Below are positions 7,977 through 14,659 of a DNA stretch of 19,503 nucleotides, one piece after another (position 1 is the first letter of the stretch; every line of letters begins with the position of its first letter). The position numbers were made by a program, and so were the translations under genes. Under the pieces are notes generated by a model that did not search any database, was not told the DNA's origin, and worked only from the letters and a program-made list of their open reading frames with translations. Source of the stretch: an uncultured Aquimonas sp. (GTDB lineage: Bacteria; Pseudomonadota; Gammaproteobacteria; Xanthomonadales; Xanthomonadaceae); the NCBI GenBank assembly GCA_946481615.1, contig CAMLOR010000045.1, positions 1 to 19,503 on the forward strand, read 5' to 3'.

Positions 7977-9883
7977 GGCGAAGCTCCGTGGTCCTGCAAA
8001 GGCGGGTTGCGCGCCGGCGCCCCGATGTGCGCCGGATCGGGGTCGACGGGAACGCGCTTTCCTTCGGCCTGCGCCAATCGCAGCGCGGCATCGTGGAAGG
8101 CGACGTGCGAGAAGGCTTGCGGCAGGTTCCCCAGGTGCAGGCCGGTGCGCACATCGATCTGTTCGGTCCACAGGCCGAGCGGCCCGCAACGCGAGGCGGC
8201 GTGATCGAACAGCCAGCGCGCCTTGCGCAGGTCGCCGGCCAACACCAGCGCCTCGACGATCCAGAACGTGCAGGCCACGAAGCAGCCTTCCTCGCCCTGC
8301 AGTCCATCGTCGATGCGATAGCGATAGCAAAGATCGTCGACCACGAGGCCTTCCATCGTGGCTTTCAGATTGGCGATCACGCGCGGATCGTCGGCCGGCA
8401 GGAAGCCGAGTTGCGGCATCAGCACATTGGCCGAATCCAGCGCCTCGACATCGTAGGCCATGCGGAAGCGCGCGCGCCGCGCATCCCAGCCTTTCTCCAG
8501 CACTTCGGCGCGGCAGGCGTCGCGCTCGCGCCGCCACGCCGCGACGTCGCCTTCGATGCCGTGTTCGCGCGCGAGCCTGATGGCGTGATCGAGCGCCACG
8601 CTTGCCGTCCATTTCGAATGCACGTAGTGGCGCGGGCCGTCGGGCAGTTCCCAGATGCCGTGATCGGGATGACGCCACTCGCGCGCTGCGATGTCGGCGA
8701 CGCGGCCGAAGAAGCGCATCAATTCGCCGGGAAGCTCGCGGCCGAGCGCGAGGTATTCCAGCGCGGCGCCCAGCACCTGTTCGTAGATGTCGTGCCCGCG
8801 GTGCGCGACGATGTGGTTGCCGATCCGCACCGGACGCGAGCCGCGATAACCCGCCAGATGCGGCAGCTCCACCTGTGGCAGCTCGGTTTCGCCATGCAGG
8901 CCGAACACCAGCTGCAGCCACGGGCCGTGCGGATTGCCGCGGCGTTCCACGCGCTCGATGAAGGCGAGGAAGTCGTGGACTTCCTTGGCGTGCCCTGCGC
9001 CCAGCAAGGCTTCGGCGGTCATGCCGGCGTCGCGCAGCCAGGCGTAGCGGTAATCCCAGTTGCGTTCGCCGCCGATCGCTTCGGGCACCGACGTCGTGGC
9101 GGCCGCCGCGATCGCTCCGGTTTCCGCGTTGCACAGCAGCTTGAGCGCGAGCGTCGAACGCTGCACCAGCGAGGCGTGGCGCCCGGCCCAGGTCGGCGGC
9201 TTTCCGCGCCGGCACCAGTGGCGCCAGGCCGCCACGGTCCTCCGCAACTTGCCCTGTGTATCGGCCGTCGTCACGCGCTCGGGCCCGTTGCCGTAGGCCA
9301 GTACCAGCGCCACCGGAGTGCCGGCACGCAGCGAGAAGTGCGCGAGCAGCGTGGCGTTGCCGTCGTCGTCTTCGACGATCTGGGTTTCGGTGTCCGCCGG
9401 CAACCCGCACAGCCAGAGACTGGCGCCGCATCCGCTGGCCAGCCAGGCGTCTTCACGCCGGCCGATGCCGGTGCGCGCGCGCGCGTAATCGAAGCGTGGC
9501 GCGAAGCGTACCGAGATCCGTGCTTCGCCCTGTCTGCAGACGAGCAACCGATGGATCTGGTTGCCATCGGCCAGCAATTCGCCGTTGCGCCGGCGCAGCG
9601 GCAGGAAATCGGTGACGACGACTTCGGTGTCCCCGGTTTGGAAACGTGTGGTCAGCACGTTGCTGCCTTCGAGATAGGCGGACTCGCCGTAGCCGCAGTT
9701 CTCGGGGGAAACCCGGAACTCGCCACCGCGCTCGCCATCCAGCAGCGACGCGAACACTGCGGGCCGGTCCAGCTCGGGCAGGCAACACCAAGCGATCGCA
9801 CCATCGCGGCCCACCAGCGCCACGGTGCGCAGATTTCCGATCGCTCCGTAGTCGCGCAGATCCAGTTGCCGTGCGCCGCTCAT
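7973..9883 (-). CDS. Glycoside hydrolase family 15 protein (trehalase/glucoamylase-like)
   Basis: This 636-residue protein has the bacterial GH15 layout. An N-terminal beta-sandwich opens with LRDYGAIGNLRTVALVGRDG and contains DRPAVFASLLD. The (alpha/alpha)6 barrel begins around residue 245. RNWDYRYAWLRD at 274-285 is the diagnostic motif. E412 in HGIWELPDG is the expected general acid, and E574 in WTEQIDVRTG, followed by LGNLPQAFSHV, is the expected base. It should release glucose from an alpha-linked glucoside. Bacterial members of this subgroup are often trehalases, but maltooligosaccharides are possible. No signal peptide is seen, so the substrate is probably cytoplasmic. Its ATG overlaps the stop of the LLM oxidoreductase gene, and its own stop overlaps the ASRT start. 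The catalytic set looks complete. Confidence 0.93.
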   Translation of the reverse strand: MSGARQLDLRDYGAIGNLRTVALVGRDGAIAWCCLPELDRPAVFASLLDGERGGEFRVSPENCGYGESAYLEGSNVLTTRFQTGDTEVVVTDFLPLRRRNGELLADGNQIHRLLVCRQGEARISVRFAPRFDYARARTGIGRREDAWLASGCGASLWLCGLPADTETQIVEDDDGNATLLAHFSLRAGTPVALVLAYGNGPERVTTADTQGKLRRTVAAWRHWCRRGKPPTWAGRHASLVQRSTLALKLLCNAETGAIAAAATTSVPEAIGGERNWDYRYAWLRDAGMTAEALLGAGHAKEVHDFLAFIERVERRGNPHGPWLQLVFGLHGETELPQVELPHLAGYRGSRPVRIGNHIVAHRGHDIYEQVLGAALEYLALGRELPGELMRFFGRVADIAAREWRHPDHGIWELPDGPRHYVHSKWTASVALDHAIRLAREHGIEGDVAAWRRERDACRAEVLEKGWDARRARFRMAYDVEALDSANVLMPQLGFLPADDPRVIANLKATMEGLVVDDLCYRYRIDDGLQGEEGCFVACTFWIVEALVLAGDLRKARWLFDHAASRCGPLGLWTEQIDVRTGLHLGNLPQAFSHVAFHDAALRLAQAEGKRVPVDPDPAHIGAPARNPPLQDHGASP

Positions 9884-10845
9884 TCGCGTCCGATCATCGG
9901 CAACACGTGGGCTCCGTACGCTTCGATGAAGGCACGCTGCCCGCGATTGACGTTGTGCACGTAGAGGTGCGAGAAGCCCAGCTCGGCGTAGTCGGCCAGC
10001 CACGCGGCGTGGCGCACCGGGTCGGAGGAGCAATGCACGCGCCGCTCGACATCGTCGCGTCGCACCGTGGCTGCGGCCGCTTCGAACTGCTCGGGCAGCT
10101 TCAGCTCCGCCATCACGTCGCTGTCGAAGATGGCCGTGCGCCACTGCTCGTGCGCTTGACCCTTCGCGGCGTCATCGTCGGCGGCATACGACACCTTCAC
10201 TTGCAGGAACATCGGCTTGCCTTCGCCGCCCGCTTCGCGGAAGGCGTCGACCACCTCGCGCAGAGATTGCTTCGGCATGTTCACGGTGATGAGCGCATCG
10301 GCCCAGCCGGCCACCCAGCGCGCCGTTTCGGGGGTGAGTGCAGCGCCCACGAGCGTGGGGGCGACGGCAGGCAGGGAGTACAGCTTCGCGTCCTCGAGCA
10401 CCACGCGGCCGCGATGCGAGACCGTCTCGCCGCGCCAGAGCGCGCGCATCGCATCCACGCATTCGCGCAGGCGCGCGTTGCGTTCGGGCTTCGCCGGCCA
10501 GGCCTCGCCGGTGACGTGCTCGTTGAGGCGTTCGCCGCTGCCAAGCGCCACCCACAGCCGCCCGGGAAACATTTCGCAAAGCGTCGCGGCGGCCTGCGCC
10601 AGCACCGTCGGGTGATAGCGATAGCCCGGTGCGCTCACCACGCCGAAAGGAAGTTCGATGGCCTGCATCGCGGCGCCGAGCCAGGACCACGCGAAGCCGG
10701 AGTGTCCTTGCGACTGGCTCCAGGGCATCAGGTGATCGGAACTCGAGACCGACGCGAAACCCGCTTCGCTCGCCGCGCGGGCGTCGCGCAGCAACTGCGA
10801 CGGCGGGAACTGCTCGTGCGAAGCGTGGTATCCGATCGCGGGCAT
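9880..10845 (-). CDS. LLM-class flavin-dependent oxidoreductase (TIGR03885-like)
   Basis: This 321-residue protein has the luciferase-like monooxygenase TIM-barrel pattern. It begins IGYHASHEQFPPSQLL, followed by ASVSSSDHLMPWSQSQGHSG, then PGRLWVALGSGERLNEHVTG, the flavin phosphate-binding region, then GWADALITVN and HLYVHNVNRGQ near the end. It resembles the TIGR03885 group of non-F420, presumably FMN-using LLM proteins, whose genes I recall near GH15 genes. The reaction is unknown. LLM enzymes need reduced flavin supplied by a reductase, and none is in this operon. It is the first gene of the five-gene operon. The next start overlaps its stop as ATGA. The start is the ATG at 10845, which gives the full N-terminal strand; no strong ribosome-binding site is visible. 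Confidence 0.88.
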   Translation of the reverse strand: MPAIGYHASHEQFPPSQLLRDARAASEAGFASVSSSDHLMPWSQSQGHSGFAWSWLGAAMQAIELPFGVVSAPGYRYHPTVLAQAAATLCEMFPGRLWVALGSGERLNEHVTGEAWPAKPERNARLRECVDAMRALWRGETVSHRGRVVLEDAKLYSLPAVAPTLVGAALTPETARWVAGWADALITVNMPKQSLREVVDAFREAGGEGKPMFLQVKVSYAADDDAAKGQAHEQWRTAIFDSDVMAELKLPEQFEAAAATVRRDDVERRVHCSSDPVRHAAWLADYAELGFSHLYVHNVNRGQRAFIEAYGAHVLPMIGRE

Positions 10846-11042
10846 GGCCGGATTCTGTCACGCGCGATTTGCCTGCCGACCGGCCTCGGCCGCGCGCGCG
10901 AAATGCAGCGTTCAGTTGAGTGCGATGCGCGGCGCGTCAGCTAGTTGAATCGCGGCTGCGTCGATTGCGCGCGATTCGCTGCGGCTTCAGCCGGCGCGGT
11001 CCACATTCCGCGTGTGGAACGCAACGCACGGAGGACGACCTC
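10846..11042. promoter_or_regulatory. Divergent intergenic region between the ASRT operon and a secreted-protein gene
   Basis: This gap of about 197 bases must hold the promoter for the leftward five-gene operon and that for the rightward gene at 11043. I could not identify convincing -35/-10 pairs on either strand. A 6-bp inverted repeat TCCACA-n7-TGTGGA lies at 11000-11018, just before the ribosome-binding site GGAGG (11030-11034) of the rightward gene. It could be an operator, but it is short enough to arise by chance. Confidence 0.4.
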
Positions 11043-11573
11043 ATGAAGAAGATGCTACTTGCCCTCACCGTGGCCGCCACGTTCGCGGCCGGACCCGCTT
11101 TCGCGCAACGCCCAGGCGAACGCCTGCTCGGCGTGAGCACGCTGGCCTCGTACGAAGGTGACGTGGACCGCGTGCCGGTCTCGTGCCGCTCGCGCGTGAG
11201 TGCGATCAAGCTGCGCTCGGCCAACGGGCCGGCGGAGATCGAACGCCTGTGGCTCACCTACGGCAACGGCCACCGCGAACAGGTGCCGATCCACGAGTCG
11301 CTGGTGCGCGGTGAAAGCACCGGCTGGATCGACGTAGCCGGCGGCCGCCGCTGCGTGGTGAGCGTGGCCGTCCAGGGCGACGCCGAGCGCCGTGGCGAGA
11401 ACCGCCGTACGCGCTGGGACGACGATGACGACTATCGCAACTACGACACGCGTTACGACCCGCGTTACGAGGGCCGTCCGGCCAACCGCTACGACGACGA
11501 CTACGACGATCGCCGCCGCGGCCGCCGTCCGACGCGCCCTGTCGACATCGAGATCTACGGCCGCAGCTGGTAA
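11043..11573 (+). CDS. Secreted DUF2541-like protein with a charged Asp/Arg/Tyr-rich tail
   Basis: This 176-residue protein has a clear Sec signal peptide (MKKMLLALTVAATFAAGPAFA, cleavage after AFA). The mature domain, about residues 22-115, has the alternating strand pattern LLGVSTLASYEGDVDRVPV, AIKLRSANGPAEIERLWLTYGNG, and STGWIDVAGGRRCVVSVAV. This resembles periplasmic proteins annotated DUF2541, an assignment made from memory and therefore tentative. From about residue 118 it becomes low-complexity and strongly charged, with short runs such as DDDDDYRNYDTRYDPRY and RYDDDYDDRRRGRR, before ending VDIEIYGRSW. Two cysteines could form a disulphide. GGAGG eight bases before the ATG supports the start. 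It is monocistronic, closed by a strong terminator. Function is unknown; ion or surface binding by the polyampholyte tail is speculation. Confidence 0.85.
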   Translation: MKKMLLALTVAATFAAGPAFAQRPGERLLGVSTLASYEGDVDRVPVSCRSRVSAIKLRSANGPAEIERLWLTYGNGHREQVPIHESLVRGESTGWIDVAGGRRCVVSVAVQGDAERRGENRRTRWDDDDDYRNYDTRYDPRYEGRPANRYDDDYDDRRRGRRPTRPVDIEIYGRSW

Positions 11574-11596
11574 TCCAACGGCTGCCACCGCAGGGG

Positions 11597-11624
11597 GAGA
11601 AGGGCCGGTTCGCCGGCCCTTCTC
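11597..11624 (+). terminator. Hairpin terminator after the secreted charged-tail protein
   Basis: A perfect 12-bp stem, GAGAAGGGCCGG / CCGGCCCTTCTC, is closed by a TTCG tetraloop and starts 24 bases after the stop codon. The trailing bases are TTGTGTG, so the U tract is weak, but stem strength and position fit an intrinsic terminator. It is palindromic and may also act on the leftward trxC transcript. Confidence 0.85.
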
Positions 11625-11678
11625 TTGTGTGCGATGGCGTCAACCACGCTTCGGTGGCAATTCCGGTGCAATGCGCCT

Positions 11679-11757
11679 CGTCATTCCCGCGCAGGTGGGA
11701 ATCCAGGTGCGAGGCACTCCGTCATTCCCGCGCAGGCGGAATCGAGGTGCGAGGCAC
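11679..11757. repeat. Two tandem copies of an ATTCCC-type dispersed repeat
   Basis: Copies at 11679-11717 and 11720-11757 are near-identical, differing by one deletion and two substitutions. Each begins CGTCATTCCCGCGCAGG and ends GAGGTGCGAGGCAC or CAGGTGCGAGGCAC. Copy 1 keeps the inverted ends ATTCCC-n8-GGGAAT; copy 2 has lost one G. The core resembles the dRS3/NIME repeat of Neisseria and similar dispersed repeats in other proteobacteria. They fill the gap between the convergent secreted-protein and trxC genes. Confidence 0.8.
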
Positions 11758-11807
11758 GTCGGATCGCATCGCATCTACAGCCCCGTCTTCGCGGGACGGC
11801 GCGCAAT

Positions 11808-12251
11808 CTACGCGGCGTGCTGCCGCACCCACTGCACGATAGCCGCGGCCGGCATCGCGCCGGACTGCCGTGCAACCTCGCGGCCCCGGCGTATCAACAC
11901 CATGGTGGGAATGCTGCGGATGGCGAAGCGCGAACCCAGCGCCGGCTCCGCTTCGGTATCCACCTTCGCGAAACGCACGTGCGGTTCCGACTGTGCCGCC
12001 GCCGCCGCGAACGCCGGCGCCATCGCGCGGCACGGCCCGCACCATGCCGCCCAGAAATCCACCACCAGCGGCAGATCGCTGCGCGCCGCATGCGCCTCGA
12101 ACGAGGCGGTGCCCAGCGGTACGGGTTCGCCGTTGAATAGTGCCTGCTTGCACCGTCCACACCTGGGCTGCTCGCCGAGACGCGCGGCAGCGATGCGATT
12201 CACCGCATGACAATGCGGGCAAGCGACATGCAGGGCATCGGCATCGGTCAT
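11808..12251 (-). CDS. trxC: Thioredoxin 2 with N-terminal zinc ribbon
   Basis: This 147-residue cytoplasmic disulphide reductase has the TrxC layout. An N-terminal zinc ribbon carries cysteines C11, C14, C31 and C34 (CPHC and CGRC). A thioredoxin domain follows with the redox motif WCGPC (C71, C74), then VDTEAEPALGSRFAIRSIPTMVLIRRG with the conserved cis-proline in SIPT. The ATG at 12251 is chosen because the protein then starts just before the zinc ribbon as in known TrxC. The frame stays open 34 codons further upstream, but that part has no similarity and crosses an inverted repeat that looks regulatory. In other bacteria trxC is often controlled by OxyR; no OxyR site was recognised here. 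The 3' end meets the dispersed repeats. Confidence 0.95.
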   Translation of the reverse strand: MTDADALHVACPHCHAVNRIAAARLGEQPRCGRCKQALFNGEPVPLGTASFEAHAARSDLPLVVDFWAAWCGPCRAMAPAFAAAAAQSEPHVRFAKVDTEAEPALGSRFAIRSIPTMVLIRRGREVARQSGAMPAAAIVQWVRQHAA

Positions 12252-12273
12252 GCGCGGATTGTAGTCGGATGCG

Positions 12274-12294
12274 GTGTTCACGCCGAATGAACAC
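12274..12294. promoter_or_regulatory. Inverted repeat upstream of trxC (possible operator)
   Basis: GTGTTCA-CGCCGAA-TGAACAC is a perfect 7-bp inverted repeat with a 7-base spacer. It lies 22 bases before the trxC ATG in the 157-base gap behind the flavodoxin-fold oxidoreductase gene. The size and symmetry suit a dimeric repressor or activator, but no regulator is identified. It could instead form a small 5'-leader hairpin. Confidence 0.45.
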
Positions 12295-12408
12295 GGGCGC
12301 TTCGGGCGCGCGTTCGCCACGCTCGTGGCCGCTCGGTCACCACACGCAAGCACGGTTCAATCGCACGCTCGCCAATGACGGGTTCGCCTCATTGCCGGCC
12401 CTGACCCG

Positions 12409-12993
12409 TCACACACCCAACGCCCCGAACTCCCGCATGCGATCGAGCCAGCGCCGGCGCGCATCGGCGCTCGATGGCGCTTCCACACTGCCGATGTGCG
12501 TTTCGGCCACGGGTGCGAAGCCGCAGAACTGCAGGATGCTCCGGCGCAGCCCGCGCGTGCCGTGCGCGCCGAAATACCAGCGATACAGGAAAGCCGGCAT
12601 GCCCATCGTGACCACGATGCGCGCACTGCGCCCGAGCAGCAACCGCTCCGGACGCTTGCCGACGCGGAAGGCGAAGCCCGGCCGCAGCACCTGCTCGAGG
12701 AAGGACTTCAGCTTCGCCGGCATCGTGCCAAGCCACAGCGGGAACACGAACACGACGTGATCGGCCCACTGCAGCGTCTGCTGCGCGGCGAGTACGGTGG
12801 AGCACGCCACGCCGCCCTCGAACTCCTCCTTGCTGTGCAGGTCCGGCGTGTCGACGACATTGAGCACGCACACCTCGCGCCCCTCCCGCCGCGCGCCCTC
12901 GCAATAGGCCGCCGCCAGGGCGTGACAGAAATGACCGCCGCGCGGATCGGGGTGGCCGATCACCAGCGCAATGCGTTGGACATCCCGGGACAT
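12409..12993 (-). CDS. NAD(P)H-dependent oxidoreductase/quinone reductase, flavodoxin_2 family
   Basis: This 194-residue protein has the flavodoxin-like fold of the NQO1/MdaB/KefF group (PF02525). RIALVIGHPDPRGGHFCHAL is the FMN/FAD phosphate-binding loop. WADHVVFVFPLWLGTMPAKLKSFLEQV is the second flavin-binding segment, and VVTMGMPAFLYRWYFGAHG the third. Such enzymes carry out two-electron reduction of quinones or related electrophiles with NAD(P)H in the cytoplasm. The ATG has AGGAG six bases upstream. A perfect FNR/ANR box lies about 65 bases before the start, suggesting induction or repression with oxygen level. The short gap to the downstream trxC could allow co-transcription as a redox-defence pair. 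The physiological electron acceptor is not known. Confidence 0.9.
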   Translation of the reverse strand: MSRDVQRIALVIGHPDPRGGHFCHALAAAYCEGARREGREVCVLNVVDTPDLHSKEEFEGGVACSTVLAAQQTLQWADHVVFVFPLWLGTMPAKLKSFLEQVLRPGFAFRVGKRPERLLLGRSARIVVTMGMPAFLYRWYFGAHGTRGLRRSILQFCGFAPVAETHIGSVEAPSSADARRRWLDRMREFGALGV

Positions 12994-13050
12994 GGCGGCT
13001 CCTGCGTCGATGGACCGCAGCCACCTTGCACCGGATGCGACCGGCGCCGA

Positions 13051-13064
13051 TTGATTCAGATCAA
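13051..13064. promoter_or_regulatory. FNR/ANR-type box upstream of the flavodoxin-fold oxidoreductase
   Basis: TTGAT-TCAG-ATCAA matches the FNR/ANR consensus TTGAT-N4-ATCAA at all ten defined positions. Its centre is about 65 bases before the leftward ATG at 12993, a distance that would allow activation from around -41.5 with a leader of about 23 bases. I see no good -10 hexamer at the matching position, so repression or a weak promoter is also possible. CRP-type sites have a different spacer and half-site. Confidence 0.7.
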
Positions 13065-13086
13065 GTGCCGGCGAAATCGCATCGGA

Positions 13087-13452
13087 CTACGCGGAGCGGA
13101 ACTCCTGCGTCACCTCGATCAGCCCGACGATGTTCCGATTCAACTCGTCGAGATCCTCGGCCGGAATCCACCATTCCGTATGCTCGGCGCCGCCCACCTT
13201 CTCGACGCGATAGCGCTGCATGAACTCGCGCCGCACGCGGAAGCGCGTCACGAAGCCGCTGCCCGAGGCCTTCACGTTCCAGTCGCGCGCGATCTGCGCG
13301 GCGTAGGCCTCATTGGTGACCGGATAGAAGATGGGCTGATCCGGCAAACGCGGCGGCCAGGCGCGAAAGCCGCTGGCCTCGACCAGCGCCAGCTCGTTCG
13401 GACCCGTGGGCCGGTACAGGACGACGACATCGTCGGATTCATCGATCGACAT
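13087..13452 (-). CDS. Conserved small protein often annotated ADP-ribosylation/crystallin J1
   Basis: The 121-residue protein has the compact conserved pattern VVVLYRPTGPNELALVEASG, FRAWPPRLPDQPIFYPVTNE, IARDWNVKASGSGFVTRFRV, and EHTEWWIPAEDLDELNRNIVG. Databases commonly label this family ADP-ribosylation/crystallin J1, a name that I think is inherited rather than proven. There is no signal peptide or membrane segment, so it is probably cytoplasmic. The ATG at 13452 is chosen because conservation starts there; the open frame extends 67 codons upstream, but that part only overlaps the next gene on the same strand. The gap to that Imm42-like gene is about 70 bases, so the two may be co-transcribed. 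Function is unknown. A role as an accessory antitoxin or immunity-type factor is only suggested by the neighbour. Confidence 0.8.
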   Translation of the reverse strand: MSIDESDDVVVLYRPTGPNELALVEASGFRAWPPRLPDQPIFYPVTNEAYAAQIARDWNVKASGSGFVTRFRVRREFMQRYRVEKVGGAEHTEWWIPAEDLDELNRNIVGLIEVTQEFRSA

Positions 13453-13523
13453 GGTGCCTCGGTGGATGCTCAGGAAAGTTCTTCGGCCAACGCCGGCCTC
13501 CGCTGCAACGTGGTTGGACCTGC

Positions 13524-14024
13524 CTACTGGACGCGTGTACGGCGCACGTGATTGTTGAACCACAGCACCAACTCTGCCGTGGCTTGTTCGAACGCAGAGG
13601 AAGAACACACAGCCGAAGCGAGAGACCCATCGCGCCGCTGCGCCACTACGCAAAGGGTCCCTTGTGACGTGGCGTAGATGAAAGACTTCTCGTGATCGAA
13701 CGGCTCGCCAGTATTGGTCAGGAAGTCGAAGCGATGCAGCTCTTTGCCTGGAATGGCCTCGCCAACGTACAGCGCGCGGTCGAGGTAGGAGAACACCGCT
13801 TCAGGCTCGGAAGACGAGAAGTCGTGGTCTCGGAGTTCGGTCAGCGAACGAGCCACTTCAGCGAGACGTTCGACCGCATGAAACAAGGAGCAGTGTTGCT
13901 CCTCCAGATTCCCGAGCCTCATGCCACCTACGAAAACACACATCCGTCCGAAGCCGAGCCAGCGTGGCTCGGTCGCGTCGCAGTAAATCTCGACCGCGAA
14001 GTTCGTTGGGTCGCCGAACAGCAT
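13524..14024 (-). CDS. Imm42-like immunity protein (orphan)
   Basis: The 166-residue protein starts MLFGDPTNFAVEIY, the hallmark opening of the Imm42 family of polymorphic-toxin immunity proteins (M-x-FGDP-x-x-FA). It continues with GFGRMCVFVGGMRLGN, a short strand pair typical of the family, and an acidic middle part. It has no signal peptide, and such proteins neutralise a toxin in the cytoplasm by direct binding. No toxin gene with an RHS, CDI or type VI module is present in the window, so it is an orphan copy. Orphan immunity genes are common as protection against neighbours' toxins. Upstream lies a 209-base gap shared with the divergent lipoprotein gene. Family assignment rests on the N-terminal pattern, and the C-terminal half was not recognised. 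Confidence 0.75.
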   Translation of the reverse strand: MLFGDPTNFAVEIYCDATEPRWLGFGRMCVFVGGMRLGNLEEQHCSLFHAVERLAEVARSLTELRDHDFSSSEPEAVFSYLDRALYVGEAIPGKELHRFDFLTNTGEPFDHEKSFIYATSQGTLCVVAQRRDGSLASAVCSSSAFEQATAELVLWFNNHVRRTRVQ

Positions 14025-14156
14025 CCCGTTGGCCCATCGCCTGGTTCAAGCAGTGCCGCCGAGCGGCGTCGGTTCGATTGAATCATTGTGTACCAGGACC
14101 AGAGGGAAAACAGCGTAATCGTCACGCATTTCGAAGCTGGTAAAGTCAGGGCGTCG

Positions 14157-14172
14157 CCCTCGATGTCGAGGG
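14157..14172. promoter_or_regulatory. Perfect palindrome in a divergent intergenic region
   Basis: CCCTCGA-TG-TCGAGGG is a perfect 7-bp inverted repeat with a two-base centre, between the leftward Imm42-like gene (start 14024) and the rightward lipoprotein gene (start 14234). It lies about 62 bases before the lipoprotein start, a usual place for an operator. No known regulator family was recognised. Confidence 0.4.
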
Positions 14173-14233
14173 TTGGCCGTCATGCGCGAAAAGCCGACTT
14201 TCCGCCGTATGCGAATTGGGAAGAAGTCTGATC

Positions 14234-14608
14234 ATGCTCGTCTCTCGAAGCAATAAAGGCGTGCTCTCTGGACTCGCCGTAGCCGGTTTTCTGGCCGGGT
14301 GTTCGGCTGCCCCCCGGGAGGGCGAGCAGCCGTACAGTGCCGAGCGGTACTACGAAAGGGCCTGCGATTCGGCAAGCCGCAGCATCGACAACCTGATGGT
14401 CCATTGGGAAAACCTGAGGTCGTCTGATCGGATGCCGGCGCAGCAGATCATTCAAGCGCGGCAGGCCATGGGCATCATCACTCCCGTGTGCGAGAACATC
14501 AGCGCAGTACTGACACTCGACGCTGCGACGAGGGCAAGAGTGGATGCTGCTTTCCGCACGATCGAGAGCGCGGCGAGAAACCTGCCGAGACTTCCGGCAG
14601 GCGGTTGA
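14234..14608 (+). CDS. Small putative lipoprotein
   Basis: This 124-residue protein has a lipoprotein signal: a basic start (SRSNK), a hydrophobic stretch GVLSGLAVAGFLAGC, and a lipobox LAGC with the lipidated cysteine at C23, followed by SAAPREGE. The mature part is predicted helical, with YYERACDSASRSIDNLM and QIIQARQAMGII, and has two further cysteines. It is probably anchored in the outer membrane and exposed to the periplasm. The ATG has a purine-rich GGGAAGAAG upstream, and a TTG six codons earlier is less likely. It stands alone on this strand between leftward genes. I do not recognise the family, and its function is unknown. Confidence 0.8.
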   Translation: MLVSRSNKGVLSGLAVAGFLAGCSAAPREGEQPYSAERYYERACDSASRSIDNLMVHWENLRSSDRMPAQQIIQARQAMGIITPVCENISAVLTLDAATRARVDAAFRTIESAARNLPRLPAGG

Positions 14609-14659
14609 CGTTGCGTCGAGCTTACCCGGCCTCGGCGGGATAGCCGGTGGGCCGAAGCA

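Noticed and set aside
7967..9964. 665-residue + strand frame opposite the GH15 gene
   Set aside because: It has shadow-type composition. The GH15 catalytic motifs lie on the minus strand and the operon overlaps fit that strand.
11000..11018. TCCACA-n7-TGTGGA as a definite operator
   Set aside because: Six-base arms are short for GC-rich DNA and no regulator could be named, so it is mentioned only within the intergenic entry.
11679..11757. CRISPR array
   Set aside because: There are only two copies, no spacer between them beyond two bases and no cas genes. The sequence fits a known class of dispersed repeat.
12252..12353. Upstream extension of trxC by 34 codons
   Set aside because: Known TrxC proteins begin just before the zinc ribbon, and the extension crosses a perfect inverted repeat.
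13453..13653. Upstream extension of the crystallin-J1-annotated gene
   Set aside because: Conservation starts at the ATG at 13452, and the extension merely overlaps the Imm42-like gene in another frame.
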